DNA from: Leifsonia sp. Root112D2
GTDB taxonomy: Bacteria; Actinomycetota; Actinomycetes; Actinomycetales; Microbacteriaceae
DNA: 64,000 nucleotides
Direction: 5' to 3'
Assembly: GCF_001424905.1 (NCBI RefSeq)
Contig: NZ_LMCU01000002.1
Location: 310,001-374,000, forward strand
Below are positions 48,799 to 56,974 of this stretch, piece by piece. A program made the position numbers and the translations under genes. Numbering within the stretch: the first letter of the stretch is position 1; each line of letters opens with the position of its first letter. The notes beneath the pieces were generated by a model that was not told where the DNA came from, did no database searches, and saw only the letters and a list, made by a program, of their open reading frames with translations.

Positions 48799-49463
48799 GC
48801 GTCAACGAGAGCACCAGCGCGACGCTCACCGGCCTGAGTCGCGACGACATCGCCCGCCGCCTGGCGCAGGATCTGCTCGACGGCTACACGGTCAATCTCG
48901 GCGTCGGCATCCCGCTGGCGGTGCCCAACTTTCTGCCTGACGATCGCGAGATCTTCCTGCACGCCGAAAACGGCATCCTGGGCATGGGGCCGTACCCGGG
49001 CGCCGAGCACGAGGACCCCGATCTGACGGATGCCGGCAAGCGGCCGGTCAGCCTGATCACGGGCGCGGCAATAGTCGATTCGTCGACATCCTTCGCGATA
49101 GTGCGCGGAGGCCACCTCGACGTGACGATTCTCGGCGCGCTGCAGGTCTCCGAGACCGGCGATCTCTCGAACTGGTACGTTCCCGGCCGCAATCCGGCGG
49201 TGGGCGGCGCAATGGATCTCGTCGCCGGTACCCCCGAGGTCTGGGTGTGCATGGAGCACGTCGATCGCGCGGGCGCGCCAAAGATCGTGCCCCAATGCAC
49301 CTTTCCCGTGACGGGCTTTCGGGTCGTCACTCGCATCTACACCGACCTCGCCGTCTTCCACGTGAGAGACGGTAACCTGATCCTCACAGAATGCACCCCG
49401 GGCGTGCGGCCCGAAGACGTGCGTGAGCGAACCACAGCCACCTACACCGAGGAGCTCGTTTGA
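48795..49463 (+). CDS. CoA-transferase subunit B (3-oxoacid type)
   Basis: A 222-residue beta subunit carrying the catalytic glutamate. That residue is Glu58 in FLHAENGILGMGP, the family's ENG motif, which forms the glutamyl-CoA thioester. Other markers are YTVNLGVGIPLAVPNF, VRGGHLDVTILGALQVSETGDLSNW and PGRNPAVGGAMDLVAG. The GTG start overlaps the A subunit stop and the TGA stop overlaps the next ATG (TGATG), so the three genes are closely coupled. The chain lengths match a two-subunit enzyme like ScoAB or CatIJ. The substrate is not identifiable from sequence alone. Confidence 0.92.
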   Translation: MSVNESTSATLTGLSRDDIARRLAQDLLDGYTVNLGVGIPLAVPNFLPDDREIFLHAENGILGMGPYPGAEHEDPDLTDAGKRPVSLITGAAIVDSSTSFAIVRGGHLDVTILGALQVSETGDLSNWYVPGRNPAVGGAMDLVAGTPEVWVCMEHVDRAGAPKIVPQCTFPVTGFRVVTRIYTDLAVFHVRDGNLILTECTPGVRPEDVRERTTATYTEELV

Positions 49464-50374
49464 TGAGCGAACTGCAGATCGACCTTGACCAGATCGTCGC
49501 CATCGACGTTCACACCCATGTGCACCGCTCGACAAGCCAGACATCCGACGATGCAGGCGGCAACGAGGCAATGGGCGAGTACTTCGGAATCGGCTCGATG
49601 CCGAAGTACAGCATCCCCGAGCTCGCGGCGTACTATCGCGAGCGCAAGATGGCGGCGGTCGTGTTCACCGTCGACTCCATCTCGCAGGACGGCCTCGATC
49701 CCGAGCCTTCGAACGAGGAGATCGCGCGCCTCGCGGCAGAAAACTCCGATGTGCTCATTCCCTTCGCCAGCATCGACCCGGCGCGCGGCAAGGCCGGCGT
49801 GGAGCAGGCCAAGCGACTGATCAGCGACTACGGGGTGCGCGGCTTCAAGTTCCACCCCAGCACGCAAGGATTCTTCCCCAACGATCGCAGTGCGTACCCG
49901 CTGTATGAGGTCATTGCCGAGCACGGCCTGGTGTCGCTGTTCCACAGCGGCCAGACCGGTGTGGGCGCCGGCCAGCCCGGGGGCGGAGGAGTGAGGCTCA
50001 AGTACGCCAACCCGATGCTCGTCGACGACGTTGCCGCCGATTTTCCCGACATGGACATCATTCTCGCCCACCCTTCGTTCCCCTGGCAGGACGAAGCATT
50101 GGCCGTGGCCACGCACAAACCACGGGTGTACATCGACCTCTCCGGTTGGTCGCCGAAGTACTTTCCGCCGCAGCTCGTTCAATACGCGAATACCCTGCTG
50201 CGCCACAAGATGCTCTTCGGCTCGGATTTTCCGGTGATCACACCGGAGCGTTGGATGAGCGACTTCAGCAAGCTCCCCATGAAGCCGGAGGTGGTGCCGA
50301 TGATTCTCAAAGACAACGCGGCACGGCTCTTCAAGCTCGGCGCGGCGACGCCGTCGCCAGACGAGAAGAGCTGA
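49463..50374 (+). CDS. Amidohydrolase-2 family metal hydrolase/decarboxylase
   Basis: A 303-residue (alpha/beta)8-barrel protein of the amidohydrolase-2 group, which includes ACMS and gamma-resorcylate decarboxylases. Metal and catalytic positions are visible: DVHTHVH (Asp15, His17, His19), GFKFHPS, LFHSGQTG, ILAHPSFPW and LFGSDFPV with the final aspartate. There is no signal peptide. GAGGAG lies eight bases before the ATG. It follows the CoA-transferase genes without a gap, so a decarboxylation or hydrolysis in the same pathway is likely, possibly in aromatic or oxo-acid breakdown. Confidence 0.9.
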   Translation: MSELQIDLDQIVAIDVHTHVHRSTSQTSDDAGGNEAMGEYFGIGSMPKYSIPELAAYYRERKMAAVVFTVDSISQDGLDPEPSNEEIARLAAENSDVLIPFASIDPARGKAGVEQAKRLISDYGVRGFKFHPSTQGFFPNDRSAYPLYEVIAEHGLVSLFHSGQTGVGAGQPGGGGVRLKYANPMLVDDVAADFPDMDIILAHPSFPWQDEALAVATHKPRVYIDLSGWSPKYFPPQLVQYANTLLRHKMLFGSDFPVITPERWMSDFSKLPMKPEVVPMILKDNAARLFKLGAATPSPDEKS

Positions 50375-50533
50375 GCGCCGCTGAGGCTCGTGAGGGCTTC
50401 GAGACGCCGCTCCATGTCGAAGACAGTCTCTCGCGCGGTGAAGCGGGTGGCTTCGAACAGCAGGGTGTGGGCCGTATCCCCATCGATATCCTGCAAGGGG
50501 AGTAGCCGTCGGCGCGAGAGGCTTTCGAGCGCT

Positions 50534-50539
50534 TAAACT
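50534..50539 (+). promoter_or_regulatory. Leaderless -10 box of panE
   Basis: TAAACT six bases before the ATG. The 171-bp gap before panE holds only this and short degenerate pieces such as CTTCGAGACG that recall the dispersed repeat. Confidence 0.5.
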
Positions 50540-50545
50540 GAACGT

Positions 50546-51544
50546 ATGCGAATCGGCGTGATCGGGGCAGGCGCCATAGGTGGCACCATTGCCGCCCTGC
50601 TCGATCGCGGCGGGCACCAGGTCGATGTCACCGCTCGCGGGGAGCACCTCGCGGCGATCCGTCGTGGCGGGCTGCGTCTCTCGGGGGCGTGGGGCGAGCA
50701 CACGGCGCATGTGCAGTCATCCGAAAGCCTGCAGCACCAGCCGGAGCTCGTGTTCCTGTGCACGAAGGCACAGGATGCCCCGGCAGCCCTCAGCGCACAC
50801 CGTCAGCTTCTCGACGAGATTCCGGTGGTCATCGTGCAGAACGGTCTCACCGGGCTCGAGACGGCATCGACGCTGCTCCCCAACTCAGATTGCGTCGGCG
50901 CGCTGGCCCTGTACGCGGCGAGCTTTCTCTCCCCCGGCCAGATCACCGTCACCACGGCCGGATCGACGTACATCGGAGCAGGAGACGGAGAGGCCGGAGT
51001 GCCCGCGATCTACGCCGCGGATGTGCTCGGTGCGGTGATGCCAGCGACGGCGACGAGCAATTTCATCGGCGCCCAGTGGACGAAACTTATCGTCAACCAG
51101 GTCAATGCGATGCCGGCCATCACGGGCCTGAGCGCGCAGGAGACGCTGAGCTCCGCCGTGCTGGTGCCGATCATCACGGCGAGCATGCGCGAAGCTGTGC
51201 GCACCGGCTTCGCGAGCGGCATTCGGTACGGCAGCATCCAGGGGCTCAGCAACGGCCTCCTGCGTGCGTTCGTGGTGGCCCCCGCTTCTCTTGCGCAGCA
51301 GCTGCCCCGGCTGATCGGCCGAAGAATGGGGTCGACGCCAAACCCCGGTTCGACCCTGCAGAGCATTCGACGCGGCCAGCCGAGCGAGATCGACTATCTG
51401 AACGGCGCCGTTGTCGAGGCCGCCACCCGCCTCGGCCGCGAGGCACCCGTCAACGCCGCGCTGGTCGAACTCGTACACGAGGTGGAGCGCACCGGCGCGT
51501 TTCTGGGTCGAGCGGCCGTCGCCGAGCGGATGCAGCGGGGCTGA
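50546..51544 (+). CDS. panE: 2-dehydropantoate 2-reductase family
   Basis: A 332-residue ketopantoate-reductase-fold protein, which would make pantoate for coenzyme A using NADPH. The Rossmann loop is IGVIGAGAIGGTIAALL (residues 3-19). The catalytic lysine is in QWTKLIVNQVNAMPAITG and the glutamate in GQPSEIDYLNGAVVEAATRLG. Length is slightly above E. coli PanE. A TAAACT box six bases before the ATG suggests leaderless expression. It converges on the kinase-like gene. Many actinobacteria have several paralogues, so the specific substrate is uncertain. The CoA link with the adjacent CoA-transferase may be coincidence. Confidence 0.85.
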   Translation: MRIGVIGAGAIGGTIAALLDRGGHQVDVTARGEHLAAIRRGGLRLSGAWGEHTAHVQSSESLQHQPELVFLCTKAQDAPAALSAHRQLLDEIPVVIVQNGLTGLETASTLLPNSDCVGALALYAASFLSPGQITVTTAGSTYIGAGDGEAGVPAIYAADVLGAVMPATATSNFIGAQWTKLIVNQVNAMPAITGLSAQETLSSAVLVPIITASMREAVRTGFASGIRYGSIQGLSNGLLRAFVVAPASLAQQLPRLIGRRMGSTPNPGSTLQSIRRGQPSEIDYLNGAVVEAATRLGREAPVNAALVELVHEVERTGAFLGRAAVAERMQRG

Positions 51545-51551
51545 GCCGCGT

Positions 51552-52226
51552 TCAGCAGCTGTCGGCGAAGACCCGGGTCGGCTTCTCGGCATTCGTGTTG
51601 TCGACGATCGCATTGGCACGCCCACGCGGGAACGCATCGAGAAGATAGAGTTCCTGACCGCGACGATAGCGCGAGTTTGATGCGGCATCCGCATCGGCGT
51701 CGACGCCGAACTCGGCGGCCAGACGCGCATACGCGCTCGCCCACGGGACCTCGAGGTAGAGCGAGTAGTTCCAGATTCCTCGCAGTTCGTCCCTGTTCAG
51801 GAATACACCGTCGACGATGAGTACGGCGTCTTTGCCGCTGGTCAGCCACCGGGACTGGCGATTGTCATCGCGTCGAACATCGAACGCCGCCGTCTGAAAG
51901 CCGGCACTGCCCGCCATGCGGAATGGGTCGATGAGTACCCGGCGAAAGGTGCGGTAGTCGTAAGAATCCTCGTAGAAGCCCTGCGGGGAGTCCTCGCCCA
52001 GCCGACGACGGCGCTCGCGAGGGTTGTGGAAATCGTTGATCGACGCGCGAAAGGTGTCATACCCGGTCTCGCGAAAGGTCTCGGCGAGTCCGTCGGCGAA
52101 TTCCCTCGTGCCCGAGCCCTCGATGCCATCCACCGCGACGATGACACGACCCCTGCCATAGTTGTGGGTGATTTCGGCGGTGATCCCCCGCAGAAACTCG
52201 ATGCGGGGTGTGGCGATGAGCTCCAT
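51552..52226 (-). CDS. Uridine-kinase-like P-loop protein lacking the Walker A lysine
   Basis: A 224-residue protein resembling nucleoside kinases: VIVAVDGIEGSGTREFADGLAETFRETGY at the phosphate loop, the SINDFHNPRERRRRLGEDSPQGFYEDSYDYRTFRRVLIDPF substrate region, and VLIVDGVFLNRDELRGIWNYSLYLEVPW as the Walker B side. In the loop, G34-I-E-G-S-G39 is followed by Thr40-Arg41 where Lys and Ser/Thr are expected, so ATP binding should be weak or altered. The reading is intact and the rest is well kept. A TAGGCT box lies six bases before the ATG, and mutY diverges from it. It may bind rather than phosphorylate a nucleoside. Confidence 0.82.
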   Translation of the reverse strand: MELIATPRIEFLRGITAEITHNYGRGRVIVAVDGIEGSGTREFADGLAETFRETGYDTFRASINDFHNPRERRRRLGEDSPQGFYEDSYDYRTFRRVLIDPFRMAGSAGFQTAAFDVRRDDNRQSRWLTSGKDAVLIVDGVFLNRDELRGIWNYSLYLEVPWASAYARLAAEFGVDADADAASNSRYRRGQELYLLDAFPRGRANAIVDNTNAEKPTRVFADSC

Positions 52227-52232
52227 GATGCG

Positions 52233-52238
52233 AGCCTA
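52233..52238 (-). promoter_or_regulatory. Leaderless -10 box of the kinase-like gene
   Basis: TAGGCT on the minus strand, six bases before the ATG. Confidence 0.5.
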
Positions 52239-52257
52239 GCCTTCGCCGCCGCCCGAT

Positions 52258-52263
52258 TACGCT
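52258..52263 (+). promoter_or_regulatory. Leaderless -10 box of mutY
   Basis: TACGCT six bases before the ATG; GGAGGG fills those six bases, so a short-leader alternative exists. Confidence 0.45.
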
Positions 52264-52269
52264 GGAGGG

Positions 52270-53208
52270 ATGGGATCGCGCATACGGGCAGGGCAGTCGC
52301 GGCCCCCGCGGCGCGACCCGTCAGAGCGCGGCACAGGCTCATCAAAGCTGGCCGACACCGTGATCGCCTGGTTTGCCCAGAACCAGCGGGATCTGCCGTG
52401 GCGCCGGCCCGGATTCTCTGCGTGGGGCACGCTCGTCAGCGAGTTCATGCTGCAGCAGACCCCCGTCTCCCGCGTCGTTCCCCGCCTCGAGGAGTGGCTG
52501 GAGCGCTGGCCGACGCCAGCGGATCTCGCGGCGGTACCCGCCGGCGAGGCCGTACGGGCCTGGGCCTCGCTCGGCTATCCCCGTCGCGCGCTGTGGCTGC
52601 ACGCCTGCGCGGTGTCCATCGCCGAACGGCACGGCGGGGTGGTGCCGCACGATGTCGATGAGCTGCTGGCTCTGCCGGGGATCGGTGATTACACGGCTCG
52701 GGCCGTCAGCGCGTTCGCGTACGGGCACAGGCATCCGGTCGTAGACACGAACATTCGCCGTGTCATAGCCCGCGCGGTCGCCGGGCAGGGCGAGCCGTCA
52801 CCGCCGTCGGCCAGGCGAGATCTGGCCGCGATGGAGGCGTTGCTGCCGCAGGATCCCCCGCAGGCCCGAGCGTTCAATGCGGGCCTGATGGAGCTCGGCG
52901 CCATCGTGTGTACGGCGAGGGCACCGCGATGCGAATCGTGTCCGCTGGCGAGATCCTGCTCGTGGCGAGCCGCCGGGTACCCCGAGCACACGGGTCCGCG
53001 CAAGGCGGTACAGAAGAAGTACGAGGGCAGCGACCGCCAGGTTCGCGGCCTGATCATGGCCGAGCTGCGCGCCGCCCACAAGCCCGTCACCGACACCGAG
53101 ATCGTGACGCTCTGGCCGGATGCGACGCAGCGCGACCGCGCGCTCGCCGGTCTCCTGCGCGACAGCCTCGCCATCCGTGCACAGGGCGGCTACACCCTGC
53201 CCAGCTAG
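52270..53208 (+). CDS. mutY: A/G-specific adenine glycosylase
   Basis: A 312-residue DNA repair glycosylase that removes adenine mispaired with 8-oxoguanine. Catalytic residues are Glu58 in SEFMLQQTPVSRVV and Asp159 in VVDTNIRRV. The helix-hairpin-helix is LALPGIGDYTARAVSAFAYG. Four cysteines (214, 221, 224, 230; Cx6Cx2Cx5C) hold the iron-sulfur cluster. The chain ends at about residue 312, so the NUDIX-like 8-oxoguanine-recognition domain of E. coli MutY is missing or replaced, as in many actinobacterial forms. Position beside rbfA and panE is not informative. Confidence 0.94.
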   Translation: MGSRIRAGQSRPPRRDPSERGTGSSKLADTVIAWFAQNQRDLPWRRPGFSAWGTLVSEFMLQQTPVSRVVPRLEEWLERWPTPADLAAVPAGEAVRAWASLGYPRRALWLHACAVSIAERHGGVVPHDVDELLALPGIGDYTARAVSAFAYGHRHPVVDTNIRRVIARAVAGQGEPSPPSARRDLAAMEALLPQDPPQARAFNAGLMELGAIVCTARAPRCESCPLARSCSWRAAGYPEHTGPRKAVQKKYEGSDRQVRGLIMAELRAAHKPVTDTEIVTLWPDATQRDRALAGLLRDSLAIRAQGGYTLPS

Positions 53209-53220
53209 ATCGGTTGAAGG

Positions 53221-53691
53221 CTATTCGCCGTCGCGATCGAGCGCGTCGGATTCGTCCTCGTCGTCGACGAATTCGCGGGGCTTGATGTACGGATCCTCGT
53301 CGCCGGCGTAGTGCGCGGATGCCGCCAGCCCGGCGACCTCCGTGTCACGATCGCGCGCCTCCCGCAGCAGATCCTCGATGTGCGCGGCATTCTCCGGAAT
53401 CGCGTCGAGGATGAACTCCAGCGAGGGCGTGAGCCGCGAGGTGATGTTCTTGCCCACCTCGGTGCGCAGCAGACCGGTCGCGGCCTTGAGGGCCGCAGCC
53501 GTGCCCTCGCGCTCCTCCGCCGTGCCGTAGACGGTGTAGAACACGCTGGCGTGCTGCAGGTCGCCGGTCACCTTCACGTCGGTGATGGTGAGAAAGCCCA
53601 GCCTCGGGTCGCGCAGCCCGCGCTCGAGCCGCTTGGCGACGATCACCTTGATTCTGTCGGCGAGCTTTCTCGCCCGAGCCGGGTCAACCAT
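53221..53691 (-). CDS. rbfA: 30S ribosome-binding factor A
   Basis: A 156-residue KH-like protein that helps mature the 30S subunit, acting on the 5' end of 16S rRNA. It begins ARARKLADRIKVIVAKRLERGLRDPRLGFLTITDVKVTGDLQHASVFYTVYG, and includes RLTPSLEFILDAIPE in the second half. The last 30 residues are an acidic tail (FVDDEDESDALDRDGE), longer than the core needs. It follows infB on the same strand with a 127-base gap containing a long hairpin. mutY converges on it. truB, the usual next gene, is 8 kb away. Confidence 0.96.
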   Translation of the reverse strand: MVDPARARKLADRIKVIVAKRLERGLRDPRLGFLTITDVKVTGDLQHASVFYTVYGTAEEREGTAAALKAATGLLRTEVGKNITSRLTPSLEFILDAIPENAAHIEDLLREARDRDTEVAGLAASAHYAGDEDPYIKPREFVDDEDESDALDRDGE

Positions 53692-53727
53692 GTCTCCCTC
53701 TCTCCCCCCGTGGAGCTTGACTCCTTT

Positions 53728-53807
53728 GGGGTCCCCGTGCCTTCACAAAAGTGAATCGGGGTAGGGTCCTACGCTCTCTTCACTTGTGTAAAGGCACGTA
53801 GGACCCC
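53728..53807. repeat. Long imperfect hairpin between infB and rbfA
   Basis: Left arm 53728-53755 and right arm 53779-53807 pair over about 28 bases with a few mismatches; the strongest part is GTGCCTTCACA-type sequence against TGTGTAAAGGCAC. The loop itself contains the palindrome GTAGGGTCCTAC. It lies inside the infB-rbfA gap, so it could attenuate or process the rbfA end of the operon, or be a miniature inverted-repeat element. Confidence 0.7.
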
Positions 53808-53818
53808 GACCCGAGCAA

Positions 53819-56593
53819 CTAATCGCGGGGCTTTTCCTTCATCTCGATCGTCTCGATCTCGTCGCCGATCTGAATGTCGTTGAACTTACCCAGACCAATG
53901 CCGGCCTCGAAGTCCGTCCGCACCTCGGTGACGTCGTCCTTGAACCGACGCAGCGACTCGATGGCCAGGCTGTCGCCCACCACAACGCCGTCGCGAATGA
54001 CGCGCGCCTTGGCGTTGCGCGTGATGGTACCCGAGCGCACGATGACACCGGCGATGTTTCCGAACTTGGAGGAGCGGAAGATCTCGCGAATCTCCGCGAC
54101 ACCCGACTGCACCTCCTCGTACTCCGGCTTGAGCATGCCCTTGAGCGAGCTCTCGATCTCATCGATGGCGTTGTAGATCACCGAGTAGAAGCGAATGTCC
54201 ACTCCCTCACGAGCGGCACGCTCGCGCGCCTTCGTGTCGGGGCGCACGTTGAAGCCCACGATGATCGCGTTGTCGATCGTCGCCAGGTTGACGTCGCTCT
54301 CGGTGACGGCACCCACACCACGGTGGATGATGCGCAACTGAACACTGTCGTCGACCTCGATCTTGAGCAGCGACTCCTCCAGCGCCTCGACGGCACCGGA
54401 AACGTCACCCTTGATGATGAGGTTGAGCGACTCGACCTTGCCCTCTTCGAGTGCACGGGTGAAGTCCTCGAGGCTGATGCGCTTGCGGGCCTTGGCCAGC
54501 AGGGCGTTGCGCTCGGCGGCTTCGCGCTTCTCGGCGATCTGACGGGCCGTGCGGTCTTCCTCGGTGACGAGGAAGGTGTCGCCGGCACGTGGAACGCTGG
54601 AGAGACCCTGAACCTGCACCGGCCGCGACGGGGTCGCCTCCGCGACGGCGTCGCCGTTCTCGTCCATCATGGCGCGAACACGGCCATAGGCCGTTCCCGC
54701 CACGATCGGGTCGCCGACGTGCAGCGTTCCCGACTGGATGAGCACGGTCGCCACCGAGCCACGGCCCTTGTCGAGGCGGGCCTCGATGGCGACACCGCGG
54801 GCGGCCTTGTCGGGATTGGCGCGCAGGTCGAGCCCGGCATCCGCGGTCAGAAGCACGGCATCCAGAAGCTTGTCGATGCCGATGTTCTCGCGTGCAGAGA
54901 CGTCGACGAACATGACGTCGCCGCCGTATTCTTCGGCAACCAGACCGAACTCGGTGAGCTGCTGGCGCACCTTGGCCGGGTTGGCATCCGGCTTGTCGAT
55001 CTTGTTCACCGCAACCACAATCGGCAGGTTTGCGGCCTGCGCATGGTTCAACGCCTCAATGGTCTGCGGCATGATGCCGTCGTCGGCTGCGACAACCAGA
55101 ATCGCGATGTCCGTCACCTGCGCACCACGTGCACGCATGGCGGTGAACGCCTCGTGACCCGGGGTGTCGATGAAGGTGATGGCGCGCTCAACGTTCTCGT
55201 GCTCGGTGACCACCTGGTACGCACCGATGTGCTGCGTGATGCCGCCGGCCTCGCCGGAGACGACGTTGGCGTTGCGAATGGCGTCGAGCAGCCGGGTCTT
55301 ACCGTGGTCGACGTGGCCCATGACGGTGACAACCGGCGGGCGTGCCTGCAGGTCGTCGTCGCTCTCCTCGTCAAGTTCTGCCTCGAGGTCGATGTCGAAG
55401 CCCTCGAGCAGCTCTTTGTCTTCGTCTTCGGGCGAGACGATCTGGATCTTGTAGCCCAGTTCCTCACCGAGAATGCCGAAGGTGGCCTCGTCGAGCGACT
55501 CGGTCGCCGTTGCCATCTCACCGAGGTGGAACAGCACGGTCACCAGGTTGCCGGGGCTCGCGTCGATCTTGTCGGCGAAATCGCTGATGGATGCGCCGCG
55601 ACGCAACCGCACAATGGTGTCACCATTGCCGCGGGGTACGCTCACGCCACCCAGCGACGGGGCCTCGCGCAGCTCGAATTCCTGACGCTTCGTACGCTTT
55701 GACTTGCGGGCGCGGTTCTTGCCACCGCCGCGACCGAACGCGCCGGCCGTGCCGCCGCCCGGTCCACGACCACGACCACCACCACCGGCGGGACGGGGCG
55801 GACCGAAGCCCGTTCCGCCACCGGGCCGCTGGAAACCGCCTGCAGCGCCGGCGCCGGCACCGGCACCGCCGGGACGCTGGAAGCCGGGGCGACCGCCGCC
55901 GGCACCGCCTGCGCCACCGGGGCGCTGGCCGAATCCTGCGGGGCGCGGGCCGCCGACGCGCGGCGAACCCGGACGCGGAGCGGCCGGACGCGGGATGTTG
56001 CTCGGGGTCGGACGCTGGCCCATGCCCTGCGCGCTGGCGAACGGGTTGTTGCCCGGGCGCGGGTTGGTGGGACGCTGGCCCATGCCCTGGTTGGTCGAGA
56101 ACGGGTTGTTGCCCGGGCGAGCTGCGCCGGGGCGCGGTGCCGCGGCGTCGCCGGGCTTTGCGCCCTTCGCGTCGGTCGCTGCCGGGGTTCCTTCCGCGGA
56201 CTTCTCTTGAGACGCCTGCTCGCTCGCGGCTTTGTCGGCAGCGGCCTTCTCGGCGGCAGCCTTCTCTGCGGCGAGCGCCTGGCGCTCTGCGACCGAAAGC
56301 GGCGCGGCCGGAACGGGTGCGGCAGGGGCATCCGGATCTGCCGGAGCAGGTGCGGGCGCGGCAGCAGCAGGCTTCGCCGGAGCGGGAGCCTTCTTGGGTG
56401 CCTCAGCCTCCTTAGCGGGGGCCTTGATTCCGTCGGCCTCGAGCGCAGCCTTCAGCTTGCGCGCGACCGGTGGTTCGATGCTGGAGGACGGTCCTTTAAC
56501 GAACTCGCCCATTTCTTTGAGCTTTGCAAGGGCTACCTTGCTGTCGACACCGAGTTCGCTTGCGACCTCGTGTACGCGTGGTTTTGCAGCCAC
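53819..56593 (-). CDS. infB: Translation initiation factor IF-2
   Basis: A 924-residue GTPase that brings initiator tRNA to the 30S subunit. The IF2_N domain is at residues 1-50 (KPRVHEVASELGVDSKVALAKLKEMG). A long Ala/Pro/Gly-rich linker of roughly 250 residues follows, with repeated NPFSTNQGMGQRP / NPFASAQGMGQRP units and GGAGGGRPGFQRPGG runs. The G domain starts near 420 with Walker A GHVDHGKT (426-433), DTPGHEAF and NKID. Domains II-IV follow with normal length. GTG start, AGGAG four bases upstream. The linker is typical of actinobacteria. It is cotranscribed with ylxR and nusA. Confidence 0.98.
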   Translation of the reverse strand: MAAKPRVHEVASELGVDSKVALAKLKEMGEFVKGPSSSIEPPVARKLKAALEADGIKAPAKEAEAPKKAPAPAKPAAAAPAPAPADPDAPAAPVPAAPLSVAERQALAAEKAAAEKAAADKAASEQASQEKSAEGTPAATDAKGAKPGDAAAPRPGAARPGNNPFSTNQGMGQRPTNPRPGNNPFASAQGMGQRPTPSNIPRPAAPRPGSPRVGGPRPAGFGQRPGGAGGAGGGRPGFQRPGGAGAGAGAAGGFQRPGGGTGFGPPRPAGGGGRGRGPGGGTAGAFGRGGGKNRARKSKRTKRQEFELREAPSLGGVSVPRGNGDTIVRLRRGASISDFADKIDASPGNLVTVLFHLGEMATATESLDEATFGILGEELGYKIQIVSPEDEDKELLEGFDIDLEAELDEESDDDLQARPPVVTVMGHVDHGKTRLLDAIRNANVVSGEAGGITQHIGAYQVVTEHENVERAITFIDTPGHEAFTAMRARGAQVTDIAILVVAADDGIMPQTIEALNHAQAANLPIVVAVNKIDKPDANPAKVRQQLTEFGLVAEEYGGDVMFVDVSARENIGIDKLLDAVLLTADAGLDLRANPDKAARGVAIEARLDKGRGSVATVLIQSGTLHVGDPIVAGTAYGRVRAMMDENGDAVAEATPSRPVQVQGLSSVPRAGDTFLVTEEDRTARQIAEKREAAERNALLAKARKRISLEDFTRALEEGKVESLNLIIKGDVSGAVEALEESLLKIEVDDSVQLRIIHRGVGAVTESDVNLATIDNAIIVGFNVRPDTKARERAAREGVDIRFYSVIYNAIDEIESSLKGMLKPEYEEVQSGVAEIREIFRSSKFGNIAGVIVRSGTITRNAKARVIRDGVVVGDSLAIESLRRFKDDVTEVRTDFEAGIGLGKFNDIQIGDEIETIEMKEKPRD

Positions 56594-56676
56594 AATTCTC
56601 CTGTTCCGGGCCTGCGCCCGGAAAGGGGCAGACCGTTAATGACGGACGGGTCTCATTTCGAGCCGCTCATTAGTTG

Positions 56677-56940
56677 TCACTCATGTGTGATCACTTCGCC
56701 GTTCAGCCTGTTCTCTAGTGTGTGTGTATCGAGCGCGACCGCGGCCCGCAGTGCTCGCCCGAAGGCGCGTCGCTGGGTGGCTGTGGTGTAACACTCGATA
56801 GTCGGATGCACCCACGCACCCCGACCGGGCAACGTGGCGGTTTCATCCACCACAAGTTGTGATTCCCGGGCAACGACCCTCAGAAGAGAAGATCGGGGAG
56901 CGCGCGAACGGCATCCAATGCACGTTCTAACGGGTTCCAT
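56677..56940 (-). CDS. ylxR: YlxR family RNA-binding protein (DUF448)
   Basis: An 87-residue basic protein, RNA-binding in fold, that accompanies nusA and infB in most bacteria. The signature is RTCIGCRSRAPRSSLLRVV, followed by LPGRGAWVHPTIECYTTATQRRAFGRAL, matching the family's GRGAYxC-like segment with a Trp-Val-His variant. The ATG at 56940 is chosen for fit, although no strong ribosome site is seen. It begins 34 bases after the nusA stop. Its role is thought to be linked to RNase P or transcription tuning; here that is by family only. Confidence 0.9.
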   Translation of the reverse strand: MEPVRTCIGCRSRAPRSSLLRVVARESQLVVDETATLPGRGAWVHPTIECYTTATQRRAFGRALRAAVALDTHTLENRLNGEVITHE

Positions 56941-56974
56941 CTTACACACCGCTCTTCGAGTGAAGGATTCGCCC

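Noticed and set aside
55700..56110. Repetitive tract in infB resembling tandem repeats or a CRISPR array
   Set aside because: It encodes the Gly/Pro/Gln-rich linker of IF-2; units vary in length and there are no spacers.
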